64,000 nt of DNA from the NCBI RefSeq assembly GCF_024172165.1, contig NZ_JAMZEB010000001.1, forward strand, positions 1 through 64,000. Direction: 5' to 3'. The notes below the pieces were generated by a model that worked only from the letters and a program-made list of their open reading frames with translations, had not been told where the DNA came from and did no database searches. The position numbers and the translations under genes are program-made. This DNA is from Nonomuraea thailandensis. Lineage in GTDB: Bacteria; Actinomycetota; Actinomycetes; Streptosporangiales; Streptosporangiaceae. The stretch's first letter is position 1. The number at the start of each line of letters is the position of its first letter. Positions 45,430-54,622 of the stretch are shown here, piece after piece.

Positions 45430-45711
45430 TCATGTCAGCCCCAAGGCGCCGGCGATGCCCCTGGCGAGAATCTCGATGATGTTCGGCACATAGAAGATCA
45501 CCCCGATGGCGATGGCCACAGCCACGAACTGCACGAACCGCGTGATTTCACGGGTGAACAGGAAGAACAGCGCCACCACCGAGACGGTGACCAGGAACAG
45601 CGGGCCGAAGAAGCCGCGAAGAAAGTCGGCCAGTCCCTGGGTGTTCAGCCCTGTGGGGGAAGGGGAGGGCGTGAGCAGATGCTGAGTCAGGTGCAAGGCA
45701 TCCTCGACCAT
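45430..45711 (-). CDS. VirB2/TrbC-like small membrane protein
   Basis: This 93-aa protein has two hydrophobic helices (FFGPLFLVTVSVVALFFLF and VQFVAVAIAIGVIFYVPNII) joined by a short charged loop (TREITRF). The N-terminal ~30 residues are polar. This layout is typical of the pilin-like proteins at the head of actinobacterial type IV secretion/conjugation operons. GGAGG lies eight bases before the ATG. No other conjugation gene is adjacent, so it may be a leftover of a transfer region. Confidence 0.6.
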   Translation of the reverse strand: MVEDALHLTQHLLTPSPSPTGLNTQGLADFLRGFFGPLFLVTVSVVALFFLFTREITRFVQFVAVAIAIGVIFYVPNIIEILARGIAGALGLT

Positions 45712-45878
45712 GCGGCCTCCGGCTGAGAAGGGCGGGCCATGGCTCCCGCGCTCGACATTCCCCTGGTCAGCAATGGGCCCAGCAGCCCGTGCCGGTGGAC
45801 GTTGCTGCGTTGTCCGCCCCTCGGCAGGGGCCTGGCTGGTCTGCTCCTGCTCCGTCCTTGGTGTCACCAGGCCATGCC

Positions 45879-46805
45879 TTAAGGGCCGGGCAGGTGGGCC
45901 TGGATCGTCTGCAGCCGGGCCGACACCATGAGCAGCAGTGCGGTCTTCGCGTCGCTCGGTTGGATCCGGCCAGCCGCGTAGGCCGCTTCCAGGTCTTCGT
46001 ACGAGGTGAAGAAGCCGTAGCCGCCGCCGGTCAGGTGCACGGGCACGGCGTCGTCGACCCACGGGAACACCGACCAGCGGAAGTACTCCAGGACGGCGTT
46101 GACGCTGCCCTGGGCCAGCGTGTGGTCGCCCGGCGGCGCGTACATCTGTTTGATCCTTCTGACGAGTTCGTGGTGGCTGTCATGGATGGTGATCCGGGTG
46201 TCTGGCGTGCTCTCCCGCAGGGGGCGGCCGGTGGTGCTGTACAGCGGCGGGGCGTAGATCGGGGTGGGCCGGCCGCTGCTCTGGTGCCCGCCGACGGAGC
46301 CGGGCAGGAGGGCCGTCTGGTCGACTACGACGGCGTCGATGCCGAGGAATCGGGGGTCGAGGACATTCATGGCGGCCGCTCTGGTATGGGGGTCGCTGCC
46401 GGCGTTCGTTCCGGTGCTGTCGTCCAAGAGCCCAGCCAGCTGAAGCTGGTAGGTGGGGGAGCGCTGGAACGCGCTGCCCCGCACGATGGTGGCGGGGAGC
46501 ATGCAGATGTGCGTCAGATAGTGCTCATAGCAGTCGGCCTGCCGCTCCGTGGCGGAAGGGGCGACGCCGCCGCGCAGGGCGGCGTGCAGGTCGGCCAGGA
46601 GCACGATGTGGTCCGCTCCGGCTTCGATGAGCCATGCCTGGTGAAGGACGACCTTGTCCAGGCCCAGATGAGCCGGCGCCAGCGGAGAGACGCTCCACAG
46701 CGTATGGGGAGGCGCTCCTGGGCCACTGGAGGGCAGGCGCCGAACAAGGGTCGTATACGCGGAAGGTGAGGTAGCCGCAGCGTGGTCGGCAAGGCTGGGC
46801 TTCAT
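45879..46805 (-). CDS. class I aminoacyl-tRNA synthetase-like (TyrRS/TrpRS fold) paralogue
   Basis: The 308-aa protein follows the archaeal-type TyrRS catalytic fold: PAHLGLDKVVLHQAWLIEAG, ADHIVLLADLHAALRG, AMNVLDPRFLGIDAVVVDQT and PSDAKTALLLMVSARLQTIQ. The HIGH motif is HLGL and the KMSKS loop is replaced (RPLRESTPDTRITIHDSHHE), so normal tRNA charging is doubtful. No anticodon-binding domain follows. GGAGG precedes the ATG at 46805. It lies downstream of a P450 and a methyltransferase on the same strand. A role in aminoacyl transfer or amide formation in biosynthesis is possible but unproven. Confidence 0.72.
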   Translation of the reverse strand: MKPSLADHAAATSPSAYTTLVRRLPSSGPGAPPHTLWSVSPLAPAHLGLDKVVLHQAWLIEAGADHIVLLADLHAALRGGVAPSATERQADCYEHYLTHICMLPATIVRGSAFQRSPTYQLQLAGLLDDSTGTNAGSDPHTRAAAMNVLDPRFLGIDAVVVDQTALLPGSVGGHQSSGRPTPIYAPPLYSTTGRPLRESTPDTRITIHDSHHELVRRIKQMYAPPGDHTLAQGSVNAVLEYFRWSVFPWVDDAVPVHLTGGGYGFFTSYEDLEAAYAAGRIQPSDAKTALLLMVSARLQTIQAHLPGP

Positions 46806-47073
46806 GAAGCCCTCCTGCCTGTCAGAAGGATGTGCTGGCCGCGCGAAGGTAAGGCAGAGAGGCCACACGTGGACGGACCATAGCGAATCATGCCGGGCAC
46901 CGTAGAGCACGGTGGTGTTGATGGGGTTGTGATCAGGTTGCTGTCACGTCATCCCTCCGGGAGGCGCCCTGTGACGCGGCGGCCAGTCACCGGCGCCGTG
47001 CAGGATGGCGAGATCAGATCCGCTTCCCCTGTACCTGAGACTTGACGGGTGAGAGCGCGGGCCGCGCGGTCCC

Positions 47074-48258
47074 TCAGGTGGTTCGCCGACGTTTGACCAT
47101 CGTGGGGAGGTGTGCGTGGCCGCGCACGTTGGGACTGGCTGCCCAGGACGCTGAGGCCACATCCACGTCGTAGTCGGCCTCGACGGTCTTCATCAGCTCT
47201 TGCAGGACGATCGTGGCCTCCAGCCGGGCCAGCGAAGCCCCCAAGCAGAAATGCTGGCCCAGGCCGAAGGCCAGGGTTCTGCTGGTGTCCCTGGTCATGT
47301 CGTAGCGGCCGGCGTCAGGAAAGGCTCGCTCGTCGCGGTTGGCCGCGGCGATGACCAGGAGGATGCACGCATCGGCGGGGACGGTGATGCCGTGAAGCTC
47401 GACCGGGCGGGTGAGACGTCGTGCGGTGTATTGCGAGGGTCCTTCGTAGCGCAGGGTCTCCTCCACCCATGCGCCGGCGTCGATGTCGCCGGACCAGACT
47501 CGCTCGCGCTGGTCGGGGTGTTGCCAGGCGCAGCGCCAGGCGGTGCTGATCAGCTTGGTGGTGGTCTCGTTGCCGGCCACGCCGAGCAGCATCAGGGTCG
47601 CGATGACGTCGCGATCGGCCAGCCGTTCGCCGTCGACGTCGGCGTGCAGTAGGGAGGTGATCAGGTCCTCATGGGGGTGCCGACGCCGTTCGGTGAGCAG
47701 GCTGGCGTAGTAACCGGCCAACTCGGCGTTGGCCTCCTTCACCGCGGATGTGAGGTGGCCGTCAAGGTCGTCGCGCGTCATGATCTGCTGGCTCAGCCGC
47801 CGCAGCAGGGACCGGTCCTGGGGCGGGACGCCGATGAGTTCGGAGATGACGTCGACGGGGATCGCGGTGGCGAAGTCGACGAAGTCGAACGAGCCGTGCT
47901 CCAGCAGGGGGTGAAGGTAGGCCCGGGTGAGCTCGCGGATGCGCGGTTCCAGGCGGCGGACACGGGAGGGGGTGAAGCCTTGCGAGATCTGCCTGCGCCT
48001 GAGCGTGTGCAGGGGAGGGTCCAGGGCGACGAACCCCATGGTCTGGGCGGCGTCGGGTCCCCATTGCTCCAGAGCGGGGCCGTGGTCGGAGGAGAACGTG
48101 GCGTTGTCGCGCCAGGCGGTCGCCACGTCGGCGTGCCGGGAGATCGCCCAGAAGCCGAGCTTGTCGTTGCGGTAGAGGGGCTGTTCATCACGGAGCCACT
48201 GGTAGGCCGCGAACGGGTCGGCTTGTAACGCCGGGTCGTTGGGGTTGTAGCTGGCCAT
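47074..48258 (-). CDS. cytochrome P450
   Basis: The 394-aa bacterial P450 is complete. The I-helix reads LMLLGVAGNETTTKLISTAW (Asn-Glu-Thr-Thr in place of the common AGHETT), the K-helix EETLRYEGPSQ (ExxR). The haem-binding loop is FGLGQHFCLGASLARLEATI with the axial Cys. It is soluble and would need a ferredoxin/reductase, not seen in the window. AGGAGAG lies upstream. Class and neighbours (methyltransferase, terpene synthase 5 kb away) suggest tailoring of a secondary metabolite. The substrate is unknown. Confidence 0.95.
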   Translation of the reverse strand: MASYNPNDPALQADPFAAYQWLRDEQPLYRNDKLGFWAISRHADVATAWRDNATFSSDHGPALEQWGPDAAQTMGFVALDPPLHTLRRRQISQGFTPSRVRRLEPRIRELTRAYLHPLLEHGSFDFVDFATAIPVDVISELIGVPPQDRSLLRRLSQQIMTRDDLDGHLTSAVKEANAELAGYYASLLTERRRHPHEDLITSLLHADVDGERLADRDVIATLMLLGVAGNETTTKLISTAWRCAWQHPDQRERVWSGDIDAGAWVEETLRYEGPSQYTARRLTRPVELHGITVPADACILLVIAAANRDERAFPDAGRYDMTRDTSRTLAFGLGQHFCLGASLARLEATIVLQELMKTVEADYDVDVASASWAASPNVRGHAHLPTMVKRRRTT

Positions 48259-48356
48259 CGCGTCATTCTCTCCTATGCCTGAAGGTGCCGGGTCGGGCCG
48301 GCCGTATCGCGGCCGGCCCGAGGTGCGCTGGCGGTGCGTGGTGGCGGCTGCAGCTC

Positions 48357-49157
48357 CTACCTTTGGCCGGGCTGGATCCGGCCGATGCCGCCGTAGATGC
48401 CGATGTGCTCGGGTGGAGGCGTGTCGCCGTCGGGTCGCCAGCGCACGCCGTTTACCAGTCCGGGGGGTACCAAGTCGCAGTTGGCGAAGAAGGGTTCGAT
48501 CTCCTCGTAGGACCGCATGTGGGGCCGGTTCTGGGCGGACTCGTACTGCTGCGCGATCGCGGTGTTCCAGGCGAGATCGAAGCCGTCGGTGGTGCCATGT
48601 GTGATCGCAACGTAGCTGCCGGGACCGAGCGCCGCCTTGAGGCGTTCAACCAGGTCGTAGACGCCGTCGTCGTCAGGAATGAAGTGCAGCACGCCCACCA
48701 GGAGCAGACCGATCGGGCTTGTCCAGTCCAGGAAGTCCTTGACGTCACGGTGTGCCAGGATGTCGTCCGGCCGCCGTGCGTCGCCCTCAACGATCCGTAC
48801 CCGGTCGGTGCCGGCCATCAGTGCACGGGCGTGGGCGATGACCTCTGGGTCGTTGTCTACGTAGACGACCTTGGCGTCGTCGGCGATCTCGTGTACCTGA
48901 CCTCGGGTGGGCAAGCCGGCACCGATGTCCAGGAATTGGGTGATGCCCGCCTGCTCGCGTAAGTAGCGCACCATGCGCTGCAGGACGTTGCGGTTCTCGA
49001 TGGTGGTGGGCAGGTAGTAGGGGGTGATGGCCGTGATGGCGGCGACGGCTGCCCGGTCGACGGCGAGGTTGTTAACGCCGTCGAGGGCGGCGTCGTACAT
49101 CCGGGCGGCGCTGACCTTGGTGGGGTCGACGCCTTTGACCCACGAGGGCTGGCTCAT
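48357..49157 (-). CDS. DUF574 SAM-dependent methyltransferase-like protein
   Basis: At 266 aa it is a normal-length member of the DUF574 (PF04672) family, which has a Rossmann methyltransferase fold. ITQFLDIGAGLPTRGQVHEI is the glycine-rich SAM loop, VYVDNDPEVIAHARALM carries the acidic ribose-binding residue, and PIGLLLVGVLHFIPDD is motif IV-like. Substrates are unknown. The P450 gene follows 98 bp downstream and the XRE-DUF5753 gene lies 90 bp upstream on the same strand; XRE/DUF574 neighbours are common in actinomycetes. Confidence 0.9.
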   Translation of the reverse strand: MSQPSWVKGVDPTKVSAARMYDAALDGVNNLAVDRAAVAAITAITPYYLPTTIENRNVLQRMVRYLREQAGITQFLDIGAGLPTRGQVHEIADDAKVVYVDNDPEVIAHARALMAGTDRVRIVEGDARRPDDILAHRDVKDFLDWTSPIGLLLVGVLHFIPDDDGVYDLVERLKAALGPGSYVAITHGTTDGFDLAWNTAIAQQYESAQNRPHMRSYEEIEPFFANCDLVPPGLVNGVRWRPDGDTPPPEHIGIYGGIGRIQPGQR

Positions 49158-49247
49158 GATGCTCCTTAAGGGTCGGTCACGGTGGTCGGAAAGGGAGGGA
49201 GGAAGGTCAGAAGCGAAGGTTACGAGGGTCGGCGCGGAACCACCGCG

Positions 49248-50558
49248 TCATGGTGAGGCGATGTGCCGGCGAATGCTGCTCAAGAGCTCGACTGTGCGCT
49301 CGCGGGGTTCGGCGGACAGGTCGAGCCGAAGGTGGGCGACGAGGTATTCGTCGACGAACTCGGGTTTGGTGATCAGCTGGTCCTCGAACAGGCCGGTGAC
49401 ATAGACGAGGTTGGCCTTGCCCAGGCGTTGCAGGATGGTGAACGACCCTCCTCTGGGCTGGTAGCGGTCGCCGTGACGGCCATTGATCCGTAGGGTGATG
49501 TGGTCCTGCTTGGCCAGGTCAATGAGGTGGTTGAGCTGCTCGACCTGGACGTCGGGATCACCAGGCATGTCCAGCAGGGCGGTCTCGCGGATGATCGCCC
49601 ATACCTTGGCGGACTGACGCTCGATCGGTTCGATTTGGCGATCCATGACCACACGGACGGCGACCTCGACCTGTTCAGGGGCGCGGTCGGGGTAGTGAGC
49701 GGCCTGGCGAGCGGCCCGGGCGTATGCCTCGGTCTGCAGCAGCGGGGGCACGCTCTCGGCGCCGTAGGTGCGGATCACCCGTGCGTCGGCTTCGGCGGCC
49801 AGCATGGGAGCGAACCATGGCGGTGTCGTGGCGAAATAGGTCGGCAACCACCAGGCCTCCGTATGTTCGCCGCGAGCGACCTCGCAGATCAGGGCGCGCT
49901 GCTCGGCACTGCTGATGTCGTACAGGGTGAGCAGATGTCCGAGTTCGGCCTCGGAGATGGCGCGGTCCCCGCGTTCCAGGTCGATGATGTCCTGCTCGGT
50001 GAGGGCCAGCGCGGCCGCCGCCTCGCCGAGCGATGTCGCAGTTGCCGTCCGCAGGGTGTGCAGTCGCTGCCCGAGCAGGTTGCCTGTTTCGACGGTGAGG
50101 TGATGGAGCTGCTGCACCTGGATGAAGGGAAACGGATGGGTGCCACCGCCGATGTGGTCCTGGTGGGCTGGTGTGGGCGGGCGGCGGGGCGTGGGACGGG
50201 CCTCGGCGCGCCGGGCGAGACGCACCATATGGCCGATGGAGCGCCGAGAGGGCTCCGAGAGCAGGACGTAGTCCGCTGCGAGTTCGGCACCCGACAGGAT
50301 GTCTGTGCCGCCCTGCCCGGCCGCAGGCCGCTCGCGTGGAACGTCATCGCCGGCCAGCCAGCCGACCGACACGTCCAGGAGTTGCGCCAGGGCTCTGAGC
50401 AGTTCCAGGTTCGGGTTGTCCTTGTTGCCGGCCAGTAGCTGGCTCAGGTAGCTCTTGGTCATGCGGTGGCCGCCCTGCTGTACCGCACGGACGAGGTCCT
50501 GTGCGGACCATCCCTTGGCATGCAGGGCGTCCCCCAGGCGATCGGCGAATGTGGCCAC
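49248..50558 (-). CDS. XRE-family regulator with DUF5753 domain
   Basis: The 436-aa protein has two helix-turn-helix regions: one at the N-terminus (HRMTKSYLSQLLAGNKDNPN, LELLRALAQLLDVSVGWLAG) and a second near residue 190 (SLGEAAAALALTEQDIIDLE). The C-terminal half is DUF5753 (WFAPMLAAEADARVIRTYGA, ESVPPLLQTEAYARA, WAIIRETALLDMPGD, ITLRINGRHGDRYQPRGGSF). Such proteins are often found with small DUF397 proteins or methyltransferases. It heads the leftward run of methyltransferase, P450 and aaRS-like genes. Confidence 0.9.
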   Translation of the reverse strand: MATFADRLGDALHAKGWSAQDLVRAVQQGGHRMTKSYLSQLLAGNKDNPNLELLRALAQLLDVSVGWLAGDDVPRERPAAGQGGTDILSGAELAADYVLLSEPSRRSIGHMVRLARRAEARPTPRRPPTPAHQDHIGGGTHPFPFIQVQQLHHLTVETGNLLGQRLHTLRTATATSLGEAAAALALTEQDIIDLERGDRAISEAELGHLLTLYDISSAEQRALICEVARGEHTEAWWLPTYFATTPPWFAPMLAAEADARVIRTYGAESVPPLLQTEAYARAARQAAHYPDRAPEQVEVAVRVVMDRQIEPIERQSAKVWAIIRETALLDMPGDPDVQVEQLNHLIDLAKQDHITLRINGRHGDRYQPRGGSFTILQRLGKANLVYVTGLFEDQLITKPEFVDEYLVAHLRLDLSAEPRERTVELLSSIRRHIASP

Positions 50559-50786
50559 AGTGCCTCCCGAGGGCTCAGCGACGGGACCAGATAACCCGGC
50601 GAATCACCAGTGAACACGGTTTACTGCGGGTTGACAAACGTGCGGATGAGCGATCGAATCGGCTTGACGACACCGTAAAGAGCCGAATCCTCCGCCCGTC
50701 TCAAGGGAGAGTCAGTGACCTGTTGCCGCGGCATTGGCCAGACTGCTCCACTGCCTCAGGTGCGGGTGAGAAGGTCAAATGGCGCG

Positions 50787-51227
50787 TCAAGCAGAGTCGC
50801 GAGGCATGACTGTGGGCGGGGCCGGTTCCTGGACCGGACCGTTGGCCACCGCTTGGCGGATTTTCTCCTGAATTTCCAGGAGTTGGCAGGCCGGCAGCTG
50901 CGCAGCCAGGATCGCGAGTTCGCGCAGGCCCTCGATGCGGTTAACCTGCAGCACCACCTGGCTGGTGGGGCTCAAGGCGATGCCGAGCGCGCGTTCCACG
51001 CTGACGGGATCTTGGCGGAAGAAGCCCGCGATGGCGGTGATGGTGTGCTCTTCCACCCTGGTCGTCCGGGTGGGATCCAGCAGATTCATGAGGGTCTGGT
51101 GGCTGGGACCTTGGCCGCCGTTGTCGCCTCTGATCGCCTCCGACAGAGCGCGCACGCTGTCCCAGTCGGAGCCCATGAGATTGTCCAGCCACGCGGCGAC
51201 GCGCGCAGGCGACACCGGTACGGCCAT
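50787..51227 (-). CDS. small putative regulator upstream of the XRE gene
   Basis: The 146-aa protein is mostly helical with a possible DNA-binding N-terminal domain (ARVAAWLDNLMGSDWDSVRA, SHQTLMNLLDPTRTTRVEEH, TITAIAGFFRQDPVSVERAL), similar in arrangement to degenerate XRE domains. The second half (LRELAILAAQLPACQLLEIQ) looks like a helical dimerisation region. No family name is certain. It faces the STAND ATPase gene across ~160 bp. Confidence 0.6.
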   Translation of the reverse strand: MAVPVSPARVAAWLDNLMGSDWDSVRALSEAIRGDNGGQGPSHQTLMNLLDPTRTTRVEEHTITAIAGFFRQDPVSVERALGIALSPTSQVVLQVNRIEGLRELAILAAQLPACQLLEIQEKIRQAVANGPVQEPAPPTVMPRDSA

Positions 51228-51389
51228 CGGACGGCTCCTCCTGCGTATGTATGGTCCCTGATCCGCAACCTAGCGCCTTGATGATGATCACGCCAGCGTC
51301 ATGTGTGATCGTTCGGCCCTTCACGCACGTCACGCCAGGTTAGGCGCGCCACGGACGTCACTTTGTGACATGCACGGGAGGTGACCAGG

Positions 51390-53501
51390 TTGCGGTGGCT
51401 GGATCGCCATGAGGGCAATCTCCCCCATCAGGCACCGGAGCTCATCGGCCGTAGCGAGATCTGCGCCCGCGTGGCCCGCGCCATCGGGCAATCCCGGCTG
51501 GTCACCCTCCATGGCCCAGGCGGCATGGGCAAGACCAGCATCGCATTGCACGTGGCGGACGCGCTGCGCCAGGACTTCCCGGACGGCGTGTGGCTGGTAC
51601 AGCTTTCCGCGCTGGACAACTCGGCGGTGGTGCCCTCTGCGGTGATTGAGGCGTTCGCCCTCGCCGACGTCTCGGCTCGCCCCGAGCGGGACGTGCTGAC
51701 CGAGTACCTACACCAGCGCACCCTGCTGCTGGTCCTGGACACCTGCGAGCATCTGCAGCCGGCGATCGCCGACGTGGCCAGGACGCTGCTCGACGCCGCG
51801 CCCGGTGTGCGCATCTTGGCCACCAGCCGGGTGCCCCTCGATCTTGAGGCCGAGCATCTGATCACGATCGAGCCCATGCGGACAGAGGGGACTGCGGGGG
51901 CGGGCCAGCGTGGCGGGGGAGAGGCCTTGGAACTGTTCGTCGCACGAGCCCGCCAAGCCGGGGTGCACTTGGACCCGTCCTCCATGCCTGCGGCCCAGGA
52001 GGTGTGCCGGCGCCTCGACGGCATCCCGCTGGCGTTGGAGCTCGCTGCGGCCAGCCTGCCCCACTTGCCGCTCCAGGAACTCCTGGCCCAGATTGGACAT
52101 GGCGGGTCGCTGAGCACGACCGATCGGGACGTGACACACCGGCACCACACCCTCCATACCGCCTTCGGTTGGAGCCACCGGCTTTGCGTGCCCTCCGAGC
52201 GGCTGCTGTGGGCCCGATTGTCGGTCTTCGCTGGCGGGTTCGATGTCGGCGCTGCCCAGGAGGTCTGCGACGACGGGTACCTGGCTATGCCCGTGGCCGA
52301 GGTGCTCGGCGAGCTGGTGCGCAAGAGCATCCTGCGGCAGAACGCCGATGGCCGCTTCGAGATGCTGGACACCGTGCGCGACTATGGCGCGATGTGGCTG
52401 CGCGAGCTAGGTGAGCACGATGCGTTCCACCGCCGCCACCGCGACTACTACCTGCACCTGGCCCGCCAAGGAGAGGGCGCCTGGTCCGGCGCCGGACAGG
52501 TGCACTGGTTTCAGCGCATGCGCGCCGAGTTGTCCAACGTCCGCGCCGCCGTCGACTGGAGCTTAGCTCACCCGGAGGAGGCTGCCGCCGGCCTGGAGCT
52601 GGTGTCGTCGTTGTGGTGGTTGTGGGTCGCGTGCGGATTCTCGGCCGAGGGCAGGCTCCACCTGCAGCACGCGCTGAAGGTCAACACGACACCGTCGGCC
52701 ACGCGATGCGCCGTGCTGTGGACGGAGGCCTACCTGGCCAACGCCCAGGGCGACCTGTCCCGCGCTCGGGCGGCCGCCACGCTGTGCCGCCAGGAGGCCA
52801 TCGCCATCGGTTACCCGGAAGGGGTCGTCGTCGCCACCAAGATGCTGGGCACCGCGGCACTCCTGGCGGGCGATCTAGAGCTTGCGGGCCACCAGCTCGG
52901 GCAGGCCCTGGAATATCTGCGCGGCGATCCCCGCCATCTGAACCCGGGCCTGCTTCCTGCCGTCGTCGAGCTCGCCCTGTCGTTGATCATGCGCGGCCGG
53001 CCGCAGACCGCGCTTCCGCTGCTCGACGAGTGCCTGCGCCACTGCCAGGCCACTGGGGAACTCTGGCTGCGATCGTACGCCCTGTACGTGCGGGCGATTG
53101 GCTGCCGGGCGCTCGAGCGCATCGATGACGCCATCGACGCCCTGCACGCGGCCCTGCGGATCAAGCGCCACTTCCGGGACGTGCTCGGCATCGTGCTTTG
53201 CATGGAAGCCCTCAGCCAGCTGGTGATCCAGGCAGGCCATCCTCCCTCCACCGCCGCGGTGCTGCAGGGCGCGGCCGACGTCTCCTGGCGCGAGTACGGG
53301 CTGCCCATGATGGGCAGCCCCTACTTCGCCGACGATCACGCCCGCTGCACCGAGGCGGTCAAAAACCTCATCGGCGAGCAGGCCTACCAGCGCGCGTTCA
53401 CCTTCGGTGCGTCGCTGAGCCTGACCGACGGGATCGGCTACGCGCTGGGGGAGGCAGGCGCTCCTGCCGCTGTTGACGTCCTTGATCTGATCGCTCGCTG
53501 A
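51390..53501 (+). CDS. STAND (NB-ARC-like) ATPase regulator without a DNA-binding domain
   Basis: The protein of ~703 aa has a nucleotide-binding domain typical of SARP/LAL regulators: SRLVTLHGPGGMGKTSIALH (Walker A), TLLLVLDTCEHLQPA (Walker B), GVRILATSRVPLDL (sensor), and CRRLDGIPLALELAAASLPH (GLPL-like). A long TPR-like helical part follows. Neither an N-terminal BTAD/wHTH nor a C-terminal LuxR helix-turn-helix is present, so it must act through a partner. The TTG at 51390 has GGGAG nine bases upstream; the in-frame GTG at 51381 sits directly on that site. It overlaps the terpene synthase gene tail-to-tail by 64 bp. Confidence 0.82.
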   Translation: MRWLDRHEGNLPHQAPELIGRSEICARVARAIGQSRLVTLHGPGGMGKTSIALHVADALRQDFPDGVWLVQLSALDNSAVVPSAVIEAFALADVSARPERDVLTEYLHQRTLLLVLDTCEHLQPAIADVARTLLDAAPGVRILATSRVPLDLEAEHLITIEPMRTEGTAGAGQRGGGEALELFVARARQAGVHLDPSSMPAAQEVCRRLDGIPLALELAAASLPHLPLQELLAQIGHGGSLSTTDRDVTHRHHTLHTAFGWSHRLCVPSERLLWARLSVFAGGFDVGAAQEVCDDGYLAMPVAEVLGELVRKSILRQNADGRFEMLDTVRDYGAMWLRELGEHDAFHRRHRDYYLHLARQGEGAWSGAGQVHWFQRMRAELSNVRAAVDWSLAHPEEAAAGLELVSSLWWLWVACGFSAEGRLHLQHALKVNTTPSATRCAVLWTEAYLANAQGDLSRARAAATLCRQEAIAIGYPEGVVVATKMLGTAALLAGDLELAGHQLGQALEYLRGDPRHLNPGLLPAVVELALSLIMRGRPQTALPLLDECLRHCQATGELWLRSYALYVRAIGCRALERIDDAIDALHAALRIKRHFRDVLGIVLCMEALSQLVIQAGHPPSTAAVLQGAADVSWREYGLPMMGSPYFADDHARCTEAVKNLIGEQAYQRAFTFGASLSLTDGIGYALGEAGAPAAVDVLDLIAR

Positions 53502-54496
53502 TCAGAAGCGTCCGGGCCATCTGTGCCTCTGCTCGCGTGCACCTGCTCCGGGCCTCGCAGTTCTGGAATGGCGGAGTAGCGCGTGCTGTGCGTGCTGTAG
53601 GCGAGCGCACCGCTGATCCATGCCTGCAGGCCGCGGACCAGGGCGGTCAAGGGCTCCCGCTGTCGTTCGATCAGGTCGTGGCTCAAGGCGGCGACGGCGG
53701 CGATGGCCTGGTTGCGCATGTCCACGATCCTGCGCACCGCTTGGGGGGTGCTCAGGCCGGTGGCGACCAGGACGGCGACGAGGTTGTTGACGCTGTTGGC
53801 CGCGGTGGCCTCCTTGCGCCAGCTGATCAGGTCGTTGTCCCAGCAGACGATGTCCACGGCGTGTCGGCGGATGGTGCGTACCGCCGGATCGGACCAGGTC
53901 TCGGCGGCAACAGGAGCCTCGGTCGCGATGTCGATCAACGCAAAGACCGTGGCCATGGCTCCGGTGAGCCGGCGCATGGTGACGTAGGACTCCAGGGAGG
54001 GGGCTTGGTGGCCTGCCCGGGTGGCCAGTTCCCATGCTTGAGCCAGAAGGTATTCGCGTGTGGCTCTCACCCATCGGCGCAGCTGGGTGAGAGTGGTCAC
54101 GGCCACGACGCGTGCGCGGATGTCGGCCAGGGCGTACCCGAACCCGGTCCTGCCCAGGGAGTCGCCGGTCAGGATTTGGAGACATTCTGGGATGGATGCG
54201 ACCGCATGCAGGTCATCGACTTCGTAAACGACGTCGTCAATAGTGAAGAGCCAGGCCAGCCAATCGCTGCACATCTGCAGGAGCGGCAAGCGTGCATACG
54301 GATAGACTTGGGCGGCTAACTCGCCGTAAGCGGCCTTGGTAAATGACTCCATCTGGGCGGCCGACAGAACATCGTGCGAGCGTATCCAGTCCTCAGTGCG
54401 GTGCTGCACCATGGCCGCGTGCGGGCTGATGCTCACCGGAAACGGGCAGCTTAGTTGCGGCGGGGCGAAGGCTGTGTGCTGGTCGCGTACCGTCAT
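53438..54496 (-). CDS. class I terpene synthase
   Basis: This 352-aa cyclase has LAWLFTIDDVVYEVDDL (Asp-rich motif, DDxxYE type) and DIVCWDNDLISWRKEATAAN, an NDxxSxxxE motif (NDLISWRKE); both bind the diphosphate through magnesium. The pyrophosphate sensor and C-terminal RY pair are plausible (HSTRYSAIPEL). The fold is that of bacterial sesquiterpene or diterpene cyclases; the product cannot be predicted. AAGGAGAG precedes the ATG. The promoter is shared with the divergent SARP gene. The C-terminal ~30 residues, overlapping the STAND gene, are low-complexity. Confidence 0.93.
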   Translation of the reverse strand: MTVRDQHTAFAPPQLSCPFPVSISPHAAMVQHRTEDWIRSHDVLSAAQMESFTKAAYGELAAQVYPYARLPLLQMCSDWLAWLFTIDDVVYEVDDLHAVASIPECLQILTGDSLGRTGFGYALADIRARVVAVTTLTQLRRWVRATREYLLAQAWELATRAGHQAPSLESYVTMRRLTGAMATVFALIDIATEAPVAAETWSDPAVRTIRRHAVDIVCWDNDLISWRKEATAANSVNNLVAVLVATGLSTPQAVRRIVDMRNQAIAAVAALSHDLIERQREPLTALVRGLQAWISGALAYSTHSTRYSAIPELRGPEQVHASRGTDGPDASDQRAIRSRTSTAAGAPASPSA

Positions 54497-54560
54497 GGGC
54501 TCTCCTTGTGCGCCGCCGACCGAATCCGCGTCCGGGAACTGGGAGTAGCGCTCTGCACTG

Positions 54561-54622
54561 ATTCAAAAACGCGAATGATCTTTTGTCAAATGGTTGACAT
54601 TAGATCATTGATTCGTAAATCT
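54561..54622. promoter_or_regulatory. divergent promoter pair around a TGTCAA/TTGACA palindrome
   Basis: TGTCAAATGGTTGACA (54584-54599) gives a perfect 6-bp inverted repeat whose two arms are back-to-back -35 boxes. Rightward: TTGACA, 16-17 bp, TAAATC/AAATCT near 54616-54622 for the SARP gene. Leftward: TTGACA, 17 bp, TTGAAT near 54561-54566 for the terpene synthase. AATGATC/GATCATT arms (54574-54580, 54603-54609) surround it. A protein bound here would control both genes. Confidence 0.65.
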
